Positions 53,800 through 63,626 of a DNA stretch of 64,000 nucleotides are shown piece after piece. Source of the DNA: Symbiodinium natans. Its lineage: Eukaryota > Sar > Dinophyceae > Suessiales > Symbiodiniaceae. The first letter of the stretch is position 1, and each line of letters opens with the position of its first letter. The notes under the pieces were generated by a model, which made no database searches, was not told the origin of the DNA, and worked only from the letters and a program-made list of their open reading frames with translations. A program made the position numbers and the translations under genes. The stretch lies in assembly GCA_905221605.1 (NCBI GenBank), contig CAJNDS010002448.1:62001-126000 (forward strand), read 5' to 3'.

Positions 53800-54950
53800 G
53801 GTTTAGGGGCCCTCTGTCGTCCCGAAAGGAGCGCACGCGGTGGACCCAGCAAGACCCTCAACGGGGGCCCATGTCTTAGCAATGCATGCAAGTACAATGG
53901 GTACCCTAAACCCTAAGCCTTTTTTTGCTAAACCCTTGAACCCAGGCTCTGAACCCTAAACCCTAAACTCTGGTGCTTTCTCCAAGGGATTGTAGGTAAC
54001 GTTTCAGGCTTTTTCGCTTGGGAGCCGGGGCTTGTGTCAGCAAACCCCAACGATGCGCGCTTGCTTCCCAAAGAACAGGAGGCTTTAACTTGGTACCCCC
54101 AGTAACCATGCCCTCACAAGGGTTTAGGGTTTAGGGTTTAGGGTTAGAACATGGGGCTCTGAGGGTTTAGGGTTTAAGGTTAGAACATGGGGCTGCAAGA
54201 GTTCGGGGCTGAGGGTTCATGGGCTGTAATGATCTTGCCAGCCCGGAAACGACCTTGTATTCCTAAACCCTCAACCCTCAACCCTCAACCCTCAACCCTA
54301 AACCCTAAACCCAATTTTGGGGGTTGGTTCGTGTGTAGGGGGGAACCGAAGAACCAGAAAAGGGTCAAGGGCACCGAGTTCATGGGTTGGGGTTTAGAGT
54401 GCCAAAAGCACCAAATCTACCAGAATCCCTTGAGAAGCCCTTGTTGGGACCCCGAATCTGTCGGAAACCTTTAAACCCAAAACCGTAAACCTGGCTGAAG
54501 GAAGTTCCAAGGGGGTAGAGTTGTTCGGGTTTAGGGTGTGGGGTACTACGACCTTTCGGGTTTAGGGTGAAGGGTGTAGGGTAGAGGGTGTGGCCACACA
54601 AGGTGGTATAAACGTCGCTTTGTCTCCTGGGATCTTCCCTCTCCTTCCTTCTCATCAAGGAGCTACTTAGGGCGTCACGTGTATTCCTCTCTTTTCACTC
54701 CCTTTGCATATTTGTTCTGTTTTTTTTCCTCGGCGGGCTCAGGGGTTCGCTCACCCCCCCCCCCCCCCGAACGCGACGTGTGCATCAGGAGGACCAAAAG
54801 AAGGGATTTGTTTGGATGGAAAACACTCATAGTAAGCTGCATTGGTCTCCAAACGAAGTAGAAAGCAAGGGCCCTGACTTGATGTTGCCATATTGCTACA
54901 CCTAAACCCTGTAAGCCCTAGCCCTCATTCATTTTTAAAGCAGGCTAACC
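53800..54950. other. No supported gene
   Basis: CCCTAAA/TTTAGGG traces, CCCTCAA units (54265-54300), a dispersed ATTTTGGGGGTTGGTT copy near 54311 and a C-run at about 54754-54769. Confidence 0.5.
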
Positions 54951-54954
54951 AGAA

Positions 54955-55012
54955 ACCCGGGGCCAGCCTCCTCCGTCAAATGCCCAATCTCCAGGCGCTC
55001 CTTCTGGTTTGG
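54955..55012 (-). CDS. Possible short exon
   Basis: The minus frame reads NQKERLEIGHLTEEAGPG. It could be part of the polycystin C-terminal tail. Weak. Confidence 0.25.
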
Positions 55013-55459
55013 AATTAGTTGGACTGATTTTGTGCCGGGTATACCTGAACATGGAAGTGTTTCATCGCAGTTTTTTGATTCAGGGGCGGGCCTGAGCCGT
55101 ACCGGGGGGGTCAACTAAGCTGTCGCCCTGGACATTCCCCTCGTTATGTCGAAGAGCTGTGAAACCATTCTCTTCACACCTCTCATAGCCCTCGGCGGAA
55201 AAAAAGAGCATCGCCTATTGAGACCCCGCATGGAGGTAGCTAGCTTAGGTACAGCACGATGCCGCCCGATTCCCCAAAACGCGCCTAACCATAAACACTG
55301 CGCCTTTCCTTCGGGACCAAGTAAACCCCAAAACTTGAATCATATGCCCTCTGACTACTATACTCCCTACTAGGGCATATGAGCCCATAAACCTAAATCC
55401 TCAGCCCCTAAACCCTAAACCCTAAACCCTAAACCCCCAAACCCTAAACCACTTTAGGG

Positions 55460-55590
55460 TTCATATGGCGCACAAGGTATACACGGAGCTTGGGGAGACC
55501 CCGGGCCGCCTGCCGCTGCAAGGCGTTCGCCAGGGTTCGCAACGCCTCCCCCACCACGCAGGGAAGATTCGTTCGAGTTGGAGGCTTAGG
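55460..55590 (-). CDS. Coding-like exon, unidentified
   Basis: The minus frame reads VVGEALRTLANALQRQAARG, then LPKLRVYLVRHM. A helical segment that could be from the distal polycystin tail or a separate gene. Next to it is a 9-bp variant telomere-like array. Confidence 0.4.
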
Positions 55591-55703
55591 GTGCTTAGGG
55601 TGCTTAGGGTGCTTAGGGTGCTTATATAGGGTGTTTAGGGTGTTTAGGGTGCTTAGGGTGCTTAGGGTGTTTAGGGTGTTTAGGGTGTTTAGGGTGTTTA
55701 GGG
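55585..55703 (+). repeat. 9-bp variant array TG(C/T)TTAGGG
   Basis: About thirteen copies of TGCTTAGGG and TGTTTAGGG, a telomere-like unit lengthened by two bases and amplified. Confidence 0.93.
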
Positions 55704-56049
55704 CTTCTTTCTGCCTCCCGCCTTGCTGACCCAAAGCCACACCGCGGGGCAAATGCTGAGGGTTCAGGGGTTAGGCTACATTTTTTGTTTGCGTTTGGGG
55801 TGCTCAGGGGAGCTCTCATGGAGTTCTGCGATGAGATCTCAAGCCCCCGAACTGCTCGGGCCTGCTGCTCGGGAATTTGTGGCACCGAATTCCTCAGCCA
55901 CCGCAACTGAACTGTCGGGCATCATGTAGGAGACTTAATAATGGGGGTTTTAGTGAGTTCTTGTAGTATAAGTAAAAACGGGGCCATAAGGGAATACCTT
56001 TAATAATTCTTCCGACCCGTATATTAAGAGCTTTATAGGGATCAGGAAG

Positions 56050-56150
56050 GACTGAATGACTGATGACTCGCGGCCCAGGGTCATCAGGGAGTCTGGCGTG
56101 ATCAGGGTGCGGTTCACCATCATCGACTTCACCTCTTTCAGTTTAGGGTT
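56050..56150 (-). CDS. Probable polycystin tail exon
   Basis: The minus frame reads LKEVKSMMVNRTLITPDSLM, then TLGRESSVIQSFL. It follows AG-rich acceptor sequence and telomere-like units. The pattern suits the cytoplasmic tail of a polycystin-like channel. Phase to the previous exon was not fixed. Confidence 0.4.
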
Positions 56151-56371
56151 TAGGATTTCCCAAGTCTTCAGTCTGCATCGCATCCTTCGAGTTACGGAGC
56201 CGGCGGTACTGCACCCAAGCACCATCTCTGCAGCCACAAGATCCAAGCCTGCTAACACCCTGAAACCCTAAAAACCTAAAACATGGGTTTAGGGTTTGGG
56301 GTTCAGGGTTTACGGTTTAGGGTTTAGTAAACCCGTAAACCCTGAAACCCGAAGTTGAAGGTCTAATTTGC

Positions 56372-59300
56372 CGCTCGGGAACATCATTGTTGAACTCCAC
56401 CAGGAAGGCGTCCCAGATCTCCTGGCACTCAGCCAAGGAAGCTACCCTGAACCCGAAACCTCTTGAACCCATACTCGAACAGCCCTAAACCCTAAACCCT
56501 AAACCTCCCCATAAGCCCTGGAAGCCCCTAAACCCCTCCAAGAGCCTAAACACTTTTGCAGCAGGCCTTGGAAGGCTACGCCCCGACATGTTCAGGTCAT
56601 GACCCCAAACCCTTTTTGCTTCGGGTCTTATGACCCCAAACCCTAAACCCTAAACCCCCCCAAACCCTAAACCCCCCTAAACCCTAAACCCCCCTAAACC
56701 CTAAACCCTAAACCCTAAACCCTAAACCCCCCCCGACCTGGAGATTCACTCGCTGGCCGCGGCGCCGCTGTTGGCGCCGCCGGATCACTTCCCACAGCTG
56801 CTGGAGGAGGGTTTTCAGCTCGGAGGCCTTCTCCTGGGGTTTAGGGTTTAGGGTTTAGGGTTTAGGGAGGCTTCGGGGCTTCGCTATATAGGGTGTAGGG
56901 TCGGGTTTAGGGGTGCAGGGTTTGAACACTTTTTGAGGCACGGGGGGCTTTGTCTTTGCAGTCTTGAGTGCTGCCGTTTAGTGTAGCCTATAGGGAAAGA
57001 ACGCGTGGTTTCAGGCGTAGGGGCCCGACACATCTTGGGCACATGCTTAGGGGTTTAGGGCTTCTCTCTCACACCCGCTGGCAAAGCCGAGAGGTTCAGG
57101 GTTTTAGGGTGTTGGGGTTTTAGGGTTTGGCGGTTTGGGCTTGGGGGGTTTTAGGGTTGAGGCTTGGGAAGCAAGACCTCTTGGGTGCAGGAAGGGTCTC
57201 TAACCCTGATCCACGATCCCCTTTGCAGCCTGAGCCGTCGCTGGTGACAATTCTCTATAAGCATCAAGCAGTACCGTGCAGATCTCCATTCAACAGCTCT
57301 TAGAAGTTCTTTGCTTATCTGATATTAGGCTCTGGCTGGGCACATGATGCAACAGGGGTGTGACGTATCGGGTGCCTTCTCATAAGCGTAGGAATCCAGG
57401 ACAATGGCCAGAAGCATGTTCAGGAAGATCAGCGACATCACCTTCACGATCACAGGGTGCTCAGGTTCTGGATTGGGGTGCTTTGCGATTTGGGCTTAGG
57501 ACTGAGGGTTCAAAGCAACCCTAAACCCTGAGCATGACTGCCTGGAATGTAGCCGTAGTTTCCGCACGCTTCAGCTGGGCGAGCTTTAGCTGATACATTT
57601 CCCGTTGCATGCAAGAGCATCTTTTTTGGAATGACTTTTCGGATGAATCTTGCAATCCAAATACCGGGTTGTTCAGACCCCAAGTATTAAACCAGGCATT
57701 GATTACCTTTTGGGGCTTGTGAGCTCTAGCAACCTCAAGGCAAACTAAGTCGTGGGTAGGCAAACTGTGTTGGGACGGTTGCGGGGCAATTCGTGTTGAG
57801 GTTTGGGCATCTTTAGTGCAGATTTAAGAGGTTGCGAACAAATTGTTTTTTCCACAGGGCGGCCGGTAAAACGAAACAGCTGCACACCAACCGCCGACCC
57901 AAGGACAAAAGCCCCTCGTCATCCACATGACATAGCATGAGACGCTGCACGCAGATTCCCTCACGCAATTTCGAAAAAATGTGCCCTATACCCTGAACCC
58001 TCTAAAGCGGGCTTCGGGGTTTAGGGTTGAAGGTTTAAAAAAGTGTCCCTCGCAGTGTTCTAGAGATCCCTGGAAGACAAATGCAACTTGCCATCGGATT
58101 CTTTTTTTGGCTTTAGAAGGTTCAGGCCTACCTAGAAAAACAACTGGAAACCTTTTTCAAGAGTAAGAGGAAGCTCCCAAACCTATCAGACGATGGACCA
58201 CTGCATTCTAATCCAAGCCGCAATACTGAAGATCCAGAGCCACGTGGCGGCATTCATGTACCCGACTTCCTCCGCCCACAAGGGAAGGACATCTCTTCTC
58301 GCGCGCCCTCATTGAACCCTTAGTCAAAAGAGAGCCCAAACATCGATGGCTCCAAAGTTCTTTGTAAACAAAACGCCTGATTTTGACTCTTCGAGCCCCA
58401 TTGCCCACTTTGGGCCATGGCTAGGGAACTCTGCCTTCTCAAGGTCGAACCCAAGACGATTGGGGCTTCCGTCTTCCAGGGTTTCCCTGCTGTCTTTAGG
58501 CCCGCACCCTTAAACCTTGAACTACACGCTAGGCAAAAACAAAAACAAAAAGAAGTCAAGTCAGGCAATAAACCTCGGTCTCTCTTGAAAAAATGTTCCT
58601 ATGTAAAGTCATCTTCAGCCCAGTTTAAGGGCCTTCTTACATACTCCGAAAAGGCTCAAGTCCTCGGCCCAAGCACTATACATTCTTGACCAATCGCATC
58701 CGCCACCAACCCCCGAAACCTGTAAATGGAAAAAAAATGTCCCCTTAGCCGACCTTCAGGGATTCCCAATGCCATTGGCCCAACCTCGCCAGGGGCACTG
58801 TCGCGCTTGAGTGTGCTTGGTCTAAGGTGAAGAGGGCTAAAGCGTCTGGTGAGATTTGCAAGGGAAACGATGATGAGAGGCAGAGTCTAAAGGGCCCGGG
58901 GACGGGGGGAAGTGTAGAGTTCGGATCCAGCGGTGTGGGGGCTGAGATTCAGAAAACATCATGTGCTGACGATGCACAGGCTCCTAAACCTACGGAGGAG
59001 AGCCGCAACCTTGTCTCAAGCCCTGTGGAATGCAGAATTACTTCAAGCCACCACGCGATGAGCCACCACAATGTAAAGGGCTGAGGTCAGACGGGCGGCA
59101 CGGCCGCCAGGCAGAAGTTGAAAGCGCGCGGAATTGTGCCTGGCTTTCGACTGAAAGACCTTTCGGCTTCGGGCTTGAAGATGTCAGGTGCAGGGTAACC
59201 GGGTAGCCGTCATGAGTTGGGGACTTAAGGCAATGGTTGCTCAATCGCCCGAGATGCTGAAGGCTTCCAAATCCTGGCCGAAGATGACAATGCTGTTCAC

Positions 59301-62300
59301 CTGAAAATGACGTGAATCGGCAGATTTCCGAAGCTAGCTCTAGTCGAGTCCCACTGTGGGCGTGCTTTGATGGTGGTTCTTGACTTTTGGCCTTTGTGCT
59401 TCACGTCTTTCTCGAGGAAAATGCATCGGGCAATGTTCCCTTTTTTTCCTTCCTCATGCCCAATGTTGAGTTTTAAGATTCAAGTAGGCCCTGTAAAGCT
59501 TAGGTTCTCCCCCGCTAGAAATGTAGCTTTAGAGGGCCTATAGGCATACGGCAGGAACAGGAAAGAAAGGTAATGCAAAGGCGAAGGGTCCTATGAACAA
59601 CAAGAAAAGCGAAACCTAAAGCCAAGGCTACAAAACGGTGCCTCAAAGCTATTCTACGGTAAACCCTAAACCCTAAACCCTAGAACCCTAGAACCCTAAC
59701 CCTGAAACCCTGAAACCCTGAAACCCTGAAACCCTGAAACCCTGAAACCCTGAAACCCGGAAACCCTGAAACCCTGAAACCCTGAAACCCTAAACCCTAA
59801 ACGCACCCCCACCCCCCACCCCGCTTTTCACCCGAGGCCCCGGCAAAGAGGCACCCGAAGATGCAAAGGGCGACGACGAAGAAGTGGGCCAAGTCGGGGA
59901 CTGCGGTCTTGATGGTCTCCTTGAGGAGGGAGCTTCCATGGAGGTTTTTTTATAGGGTTTAGGGTTTAGGGTTTAGGGTTTAGGGTTTAGGGTTTAGGGG
60001 AGCTTCCATCTTCAAGTCTTCAGCTGGCTTTTGTGTGGGAGAATGTCAAGAATGTCAATACATTACTCTGTTCTTCTAGTATTCTGTTGCTATGCTATGT
60101 CGTTCTGATGTCTGTATTCCTCTATCAGTGTACCATTTTGTCGCAACAATAGGGTTATGATTATGTCGCAAGTGCTAAGTTCCAGCAACACGCTCATAAC
60201 TCCCCAAAGTGTGCAGCCAAAAGCCCAAACTGGTCAAGAGCACCCGCTTGACTACTTGGGAGTAAAGGAAGTTGAGAATATGACCCATGGTGCGCGTGCG
60301 TGTGTGCGCGTACGAGGACTCGACCTCGATGACCCTCTTGTGTTTCTGGTGGAGGCGCCGTGCACATTCCAAAACGCGGGCGACGACCTGGTCTTGCGTG
60401 CCCGCATCATCCCGCGTCGCGTTCACCCAGGTGCCCCCTCAGAGACGGGGGCTCTTCGAGGACCTCGCCGGCGTCTCTAGCTCTTGCTGGTTCAGGTTGC
60501 TGGCGCCCAGGTCGGACATGTGAGATAGAGCTCTGAAAGTGTGTCAGGTCCAAGCTGTGATGCTCACAGGCTTGTGTGTGTGCGTGCTTTTGTTGGATGC
60601 CTGTGTGGCCGTCACCCAACTCTTCTCCGTGAAGGGTGTGCACTGGCTCCACCTTCGCCCTCGAACTAAACGGGGACAATATACACCGCCATCCCTGCCA
60701 TACGCACGCTATTTTGGTTTGGGTGGGGCACTCCCATAACATGACCCCTTCTTCATGAAGCAACTGAACTGAGCTCTGAAACAATCTTAGCCCGGAGCCC
60801 TAACCCCAAACCCTACTACACCCTAAAGAAGCCCAAAAGTGCCCTGAAACAATCTTAGCCCCTAACCCGAGAACCTACTTAAACCCCAAGAAGCCCCCAA
60901 AGTGCCTTTATAGAGCCTACGTGGGCCTACGTGCCATGGACAGGCTTCGGAGTTGAAGCTCAGCGGCCGTGACGATCGCCAGCCGTGGCTGGGCCTGAAA
61001 GGACTTGAAGAGCCGAAGCATGATGACCTGGAACGCCCCCCCCCCAGGAACTCCCTTATAACTTATACCCCTTAGTTGGGGAAGATTCCTTAAAATTTAA
61101 TATAGGGTTCCTTGGATGGGCTTAAGAAATATTCTTAGTTAAGGAGTACTGGAGTTTCTGGGCCGATGGGCCAGCACGTTGCTCTTGTTCTTAAGAGCAA
61201 GCTACAAAGACTCCCTAAGCTGAAACTTGGCTTGGCCGCAACTCAAACAAGGCCACTGTGACTCCCAGGGTGTCATTGGGGCTCAGAGGTCTCTTGGACT
61301 CTTTGGGGCGCGAAGTTCGCAACACGCAAAGCTTGCCAAAGACGGGTCTGGCCGACCAAAGGGTAGAGGATGATGATCACCTTGGCTAGTTTCCATGGTG
61401 CCCCATGGTGCCCCTCAACCACACTATAGGTGACGTGAGCTGACGTGCTCAAGCCTGGGTCTCTGTTTTTGGATACCCTCAATGTCTGTGGGCCGTGTTG
61501 TATGACATTGGAAGGTAGTGGGGCAGCGGTGCACTTGCAATATATGACATAGAAGCAAGTCGAATCGAAGCCTCAAGGCCCAGCCTGTGGCATTTAAGGG
61601 TTAAAGGTTGCTCACACACCCTGAGAAGGCCAAAACTCTGTTTAGCGTCGGTTTCTCGGCACCAACTTTCATAATCAAACTCTGCAAATTGGGTTAACGG
61701 CACCAGCGTAGGAGAACCAAGGCAATGCTTCAAGACGTGTCACGATGCAGGCAGAATTTGCTAAGACCATCTGCTCGGCCGCAGCGAACCAAGTATCTGC
61801 AGTAGGCTGATACCTCGAGTTCCGGAGCAACAATCAAGCACATGCTCTAGGAGATGACAAGGCTTTGCATGGGGACTCTGCTTTGCAGACGTAGTTGAGC
61901 TCATTTGGTGCCAGGACCCCGAACCCTGAATCTAAACTCAATTCTCACATGCTTGCAACCCCTTAACAGCTGAAAAAAAAAACCTAAGAGGACGGAGGTT
62001 TGTTGCTTTCACCTTGGGTTCTTCGCTTTGAATTCTGGTTGAGCCTGCAGTGTGCTTATCGCCGTCTTAGCCAAGTCACCCAAAAGTTTGGCTCAACAGA
62101 ATCCCCAAAAATGCGACGGTTCCTAAGGATCGCTTCCCGCTTCGATTAACCCTTTTTTTGCAAGAAACCCCGTTTCCCCGAAGTCCCACTCCCGTCCGCA
62201 CCAATTCCGGCAGTCGGTTTAGGGTTCAGGGTTTAGGGTTTAGGGTTAGGGTAGATACCTGCTTTTGAGAAAAGCACAGCAATATTACGTGAGAGTCGGG

Positions 62301-63347
62301 TAACTTCTTAGGAACCCGTGATCTCCGAAAAGCCCAAGGTCTTTACATTCCACTCTCAAGTCTCGAAGATGTCTTCCTATTTCGGCTCTTCAAAAGCTCT
62401 GAAAATCCCACCAAAAGGAAATTATAATGTGAAACGTCCCAAGGTTCCCTACCGGACAAACCCTAAACCCTAAACCCTACACCCTGAACCCTAAACCCTA
62501 AACCCTAAACCTAGGGATAGCTACATCTGCCGTAGCTTGGGCGGAGCCACTCGAGACGCTGCTCTTGCACGGTTCCAGCTTCTGGGCTCGGATACAGCGT
62601 GGCCCGGACGACTGAGGGCAAGAGCCCATTCACCACCTCAACCTGGCTCATATCGGGTTCTGCTTTTTGAGGGTTTAGGGGTTTAGTTTAGGGTTTATGG
62701 TTTAGGGGGGGGGGACGGGTGTTGAGAGACTTTGGGAGTAATCCGAGATGGCATCTTCTTAGTGCGCCCCCGTCCATGTTCGGCATCCCCACCTGCGTGC
62801 GGACGTTGAGCCAGAAGACGATCACCATGGCGGCAACAGCAATGGAGACCCAATCGACCTCTTCGAACCAAGCTCATCTAAAGCGCTCGTGATGAAACGT
62901 GGGCTTACTTACGGGCTTAGGGTTGCGACGCAGGCGCGGGCTATGTAGGGTTTAGGCCCCCCCCCCAAAGCTGCAAAGTGATTTTTTCAACTCTTTTTGG
63001 GTTTGGAGTTAGAGGTTCCGTAACACCTGTGCCACGTGCGCCGACAAAAAGAAGACAGGACCGAAGATGCACAAACATGCTTCAAACTTAGATTTCCTCC
63101 CTAAGCCCATGACCATATCCACATAACCAACATTGGGTATGGATGAGTAGCTGCTAACAGATGTCAGTTTCAACAACCTAGTTTCTCGCTGCGGCCACGC
63201 CGGCTGCATTCCAGAACCTTAAGTAGTCCCGCAGAAGTCCCTGCCAGAACCTTGGCTGCTCAGCAACCCTCGGGAAGAGAAACGCATACACATTTGGTAT
63301 AACAGGAACACCCGGCACACGAAAAAACAAGTTGAAGAAGAGGCAGG
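56372..63347 (-). CDS. Polycystin (PKD2)-like cation channel, many small exons
   Basis: Polycystins are six-transmembrane cation channels of plasma or ciliary membranes. Minus-strand exons: 63347-63208 ([10 protein letters not shown]), 62858-62793 ([18 protein letters not shown]), 62642-62531 ([17 protein letters not shown]), 61027-60968 ([20 protein letters not shown]), 59919-59839 ([21 protein letters not shown]5), 59300-59258 ([14 protein letters not shown], pre-pore), about 58272-58222 ([13 protein letters not shown], early S6), 57441-57376 ([21 protein letters not shown]6), 56827-56738 ([20 protein letters not shown]) and 56421-56372 ([12 protein letters not shown]). Hallmarks are QPRL before S5, FG at the pore and LNMLLAI in S6. 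Most junctions join in phase with GC, GT or GA donors. The pore helix and part of S4 were not firmly located. The 5' part, with the large extracellular domain, must lie upstream of 63.35 kb, probably beyond the window. The channel assignment is strong; exon ends are by eye. Confidence 0.82.
56637..56730 (+). repeat. Telomere-like CCCTAAA/CCCCCTAAA array
   Basis: Mixed CCCTAAA and CCCCCTAAA units. It forms the start of the intron after the polycystin exon at 56738-56827. A TTTAGGG array (56835-56868) lies just before that exon's acceptor. Confidence 0.93.
56738..56827 (-). CDS. Polycystin-like exon: cytoplasmic coiled-coil start
   Basis: Thirty codons reading [20 protein letters not shown], then [11 protein letters not shown] basic amphipathic helix after S6. 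GT donor at 56737. Confidence 0.7.
57190..57290 (-). CDS. Coding-like segment inside a polycystin intron
   Basis: The minus frame reads [20 protein letters not shown], then AKGIVDQG and a stop. Protein-like, but not needed to complete the channel. It may be an alternative terminal exon or chance. Confidence 0.25.
57376..57441 (-). CDS. Polycystin-like exon: S6
   Basis: Sixty-six bases reading [20 protein letters not shown], then EK. It ends at GAGAAG|GC, a sequence repeated at the next acceptor (GAGAAG|GCC at 56827). Confidence 0.85.
57521..57763 (-). CDS. Coding-like segment inside a polycystin intron
   Basis: An 80-codon minus frame with [20 protein letters not shown], then [20 protein letters not shown]. 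It lies between the two S6 exons, so it is either an inserted fragment or chance. Unidentified. Confidence 0.25.
   Translation of the reverse strand: MPTHDLVCLEVARAHKPQKVINAWFNTWGLNNPVFGLQDSSEKSFQKRCSCMQREMYQLKLAQLKRAETTATFQAVMLRV
58222..58272 (-). CDS. Polycystin-like exon: pre-S6 and start of S6
   Basis: Reads [20 protein letters not shown] donor at 58221 joins it to VMSLIFLNM in phase, giving a continuous S6 helix. The 5' end is not fixed. Confidence 0.65.
59258..59300 (-). CDS. Polycystin-like exon: pore entrance
   Basis: Forty-three bases reading [16 protein letters not shown] candidate pore-helix exon follows at about 59160-59100 ([13 protein letters not shown]), reached through AG at CTTTCAG. 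That piece is tentative. Confidence 0.6.
59659..59802 (+). repeat. CCCTAAA array turning into 8-mer CCCTGAAA
   Basis: A few CCCTAAA and CCCTAGAA units, then about thirteen CCCTGAAA units, then CCCTAAA again. It is in the intron after the S5 exon. Confidence 0.95.
59839..59919 (-). CDS. Polycystin-like exon: transmembrane S5
   Basis: Reads [20 protein letters not shown], then FGCLFAG. Joins in phase to the linker exon. GC donor at 59838. Confidence 0.85.
59953..59998 (+). repeat. Telomere-like TTTAGGG array
   Basis: Seven units just upstream (minus sense) of the S5 exon acceptor. The S5 exon is thus enclosed by telomere-like arrays. Confidence 0.95.
60285..60520 (-). CDS. Coding-like segments inside a polycystin intron
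   Basis: The minus strand reads [20 protein letters not shown], and in another frame [20 protein letters not shown] followed by [19 protein letters not shown]. Both are very protein-like. They lie between the linker exon and the S5 exon, which join in phase without them. This could be a nested gene, an inserted retro-fragment or an alternative exon. Confidence 0.35.
60968..61027 (-). CDS. Polycystin-like exon: S4-S5 linker
   Basis: Sixty bases reading [20 protein letters not shown], which closely resembles the S4-S5 linker (RLFKxFxxQPRLxxV) of alveolate polycystins. GC donor at 60967. Confidence 0.85.
61028..62530. other. Polycystin intron region, missing S4 exon expected here
   Basis: No firm exon was found, although phase and domain order need one between 62531 and 61027. 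Minus frames at 61479-61733 ([20 protein letters not shown]) and 61273-61482 are protein-like but do not resemble S4. Telomere-like tracts lie at 62218-62248 and 62458-62512. Confidence 0.4.
62531..62642 (-). CDS. Polycystin-like exon: S3-S4 linker
   Basis: Reads [20 protein letters not shown], then [15 protein letters not shown]. In phase with the preceding exon. GC donor at 62530. Confidence 0.6.
62793..62858 (-). CDS. Polycystin-like exon: transmembrane S3
   Basis: Sixty-six bases reading [20 protein letters not shown], then TQ. The acceptor is GAAGAG and the GT donor is at 62792. Confidence 0.75.
63208..63347 (-). CDS. Polycystin-like exon: segment before S3
   Basis: Reads [14 protein letters not shown]. 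The 5' end is uncertain. The GC donor at 63207 joins FWN to VDWV, reproducing the FWNxxD pattern of the family. Confidence 0.6.
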
Positions 63348-63394
63348 CTAAAATGACAACACAAACATGCCAAACAAAACAACCAACACGCACA

Positions 63395-63591
63395 CGCACG
63401 CACACACACACACAGAGACACAGACACAGACACACAGACACACAGACACACACAGACACACACAGACACACACAGACACACACACACACACACCACACAC
63501 AGACACACACAGACACACACACAGACACACACAGACACACACACCAGACACACACAGACACACACACACAGACACACACACCACACACACA

Positions 63592-63626
<35 letters not shown>

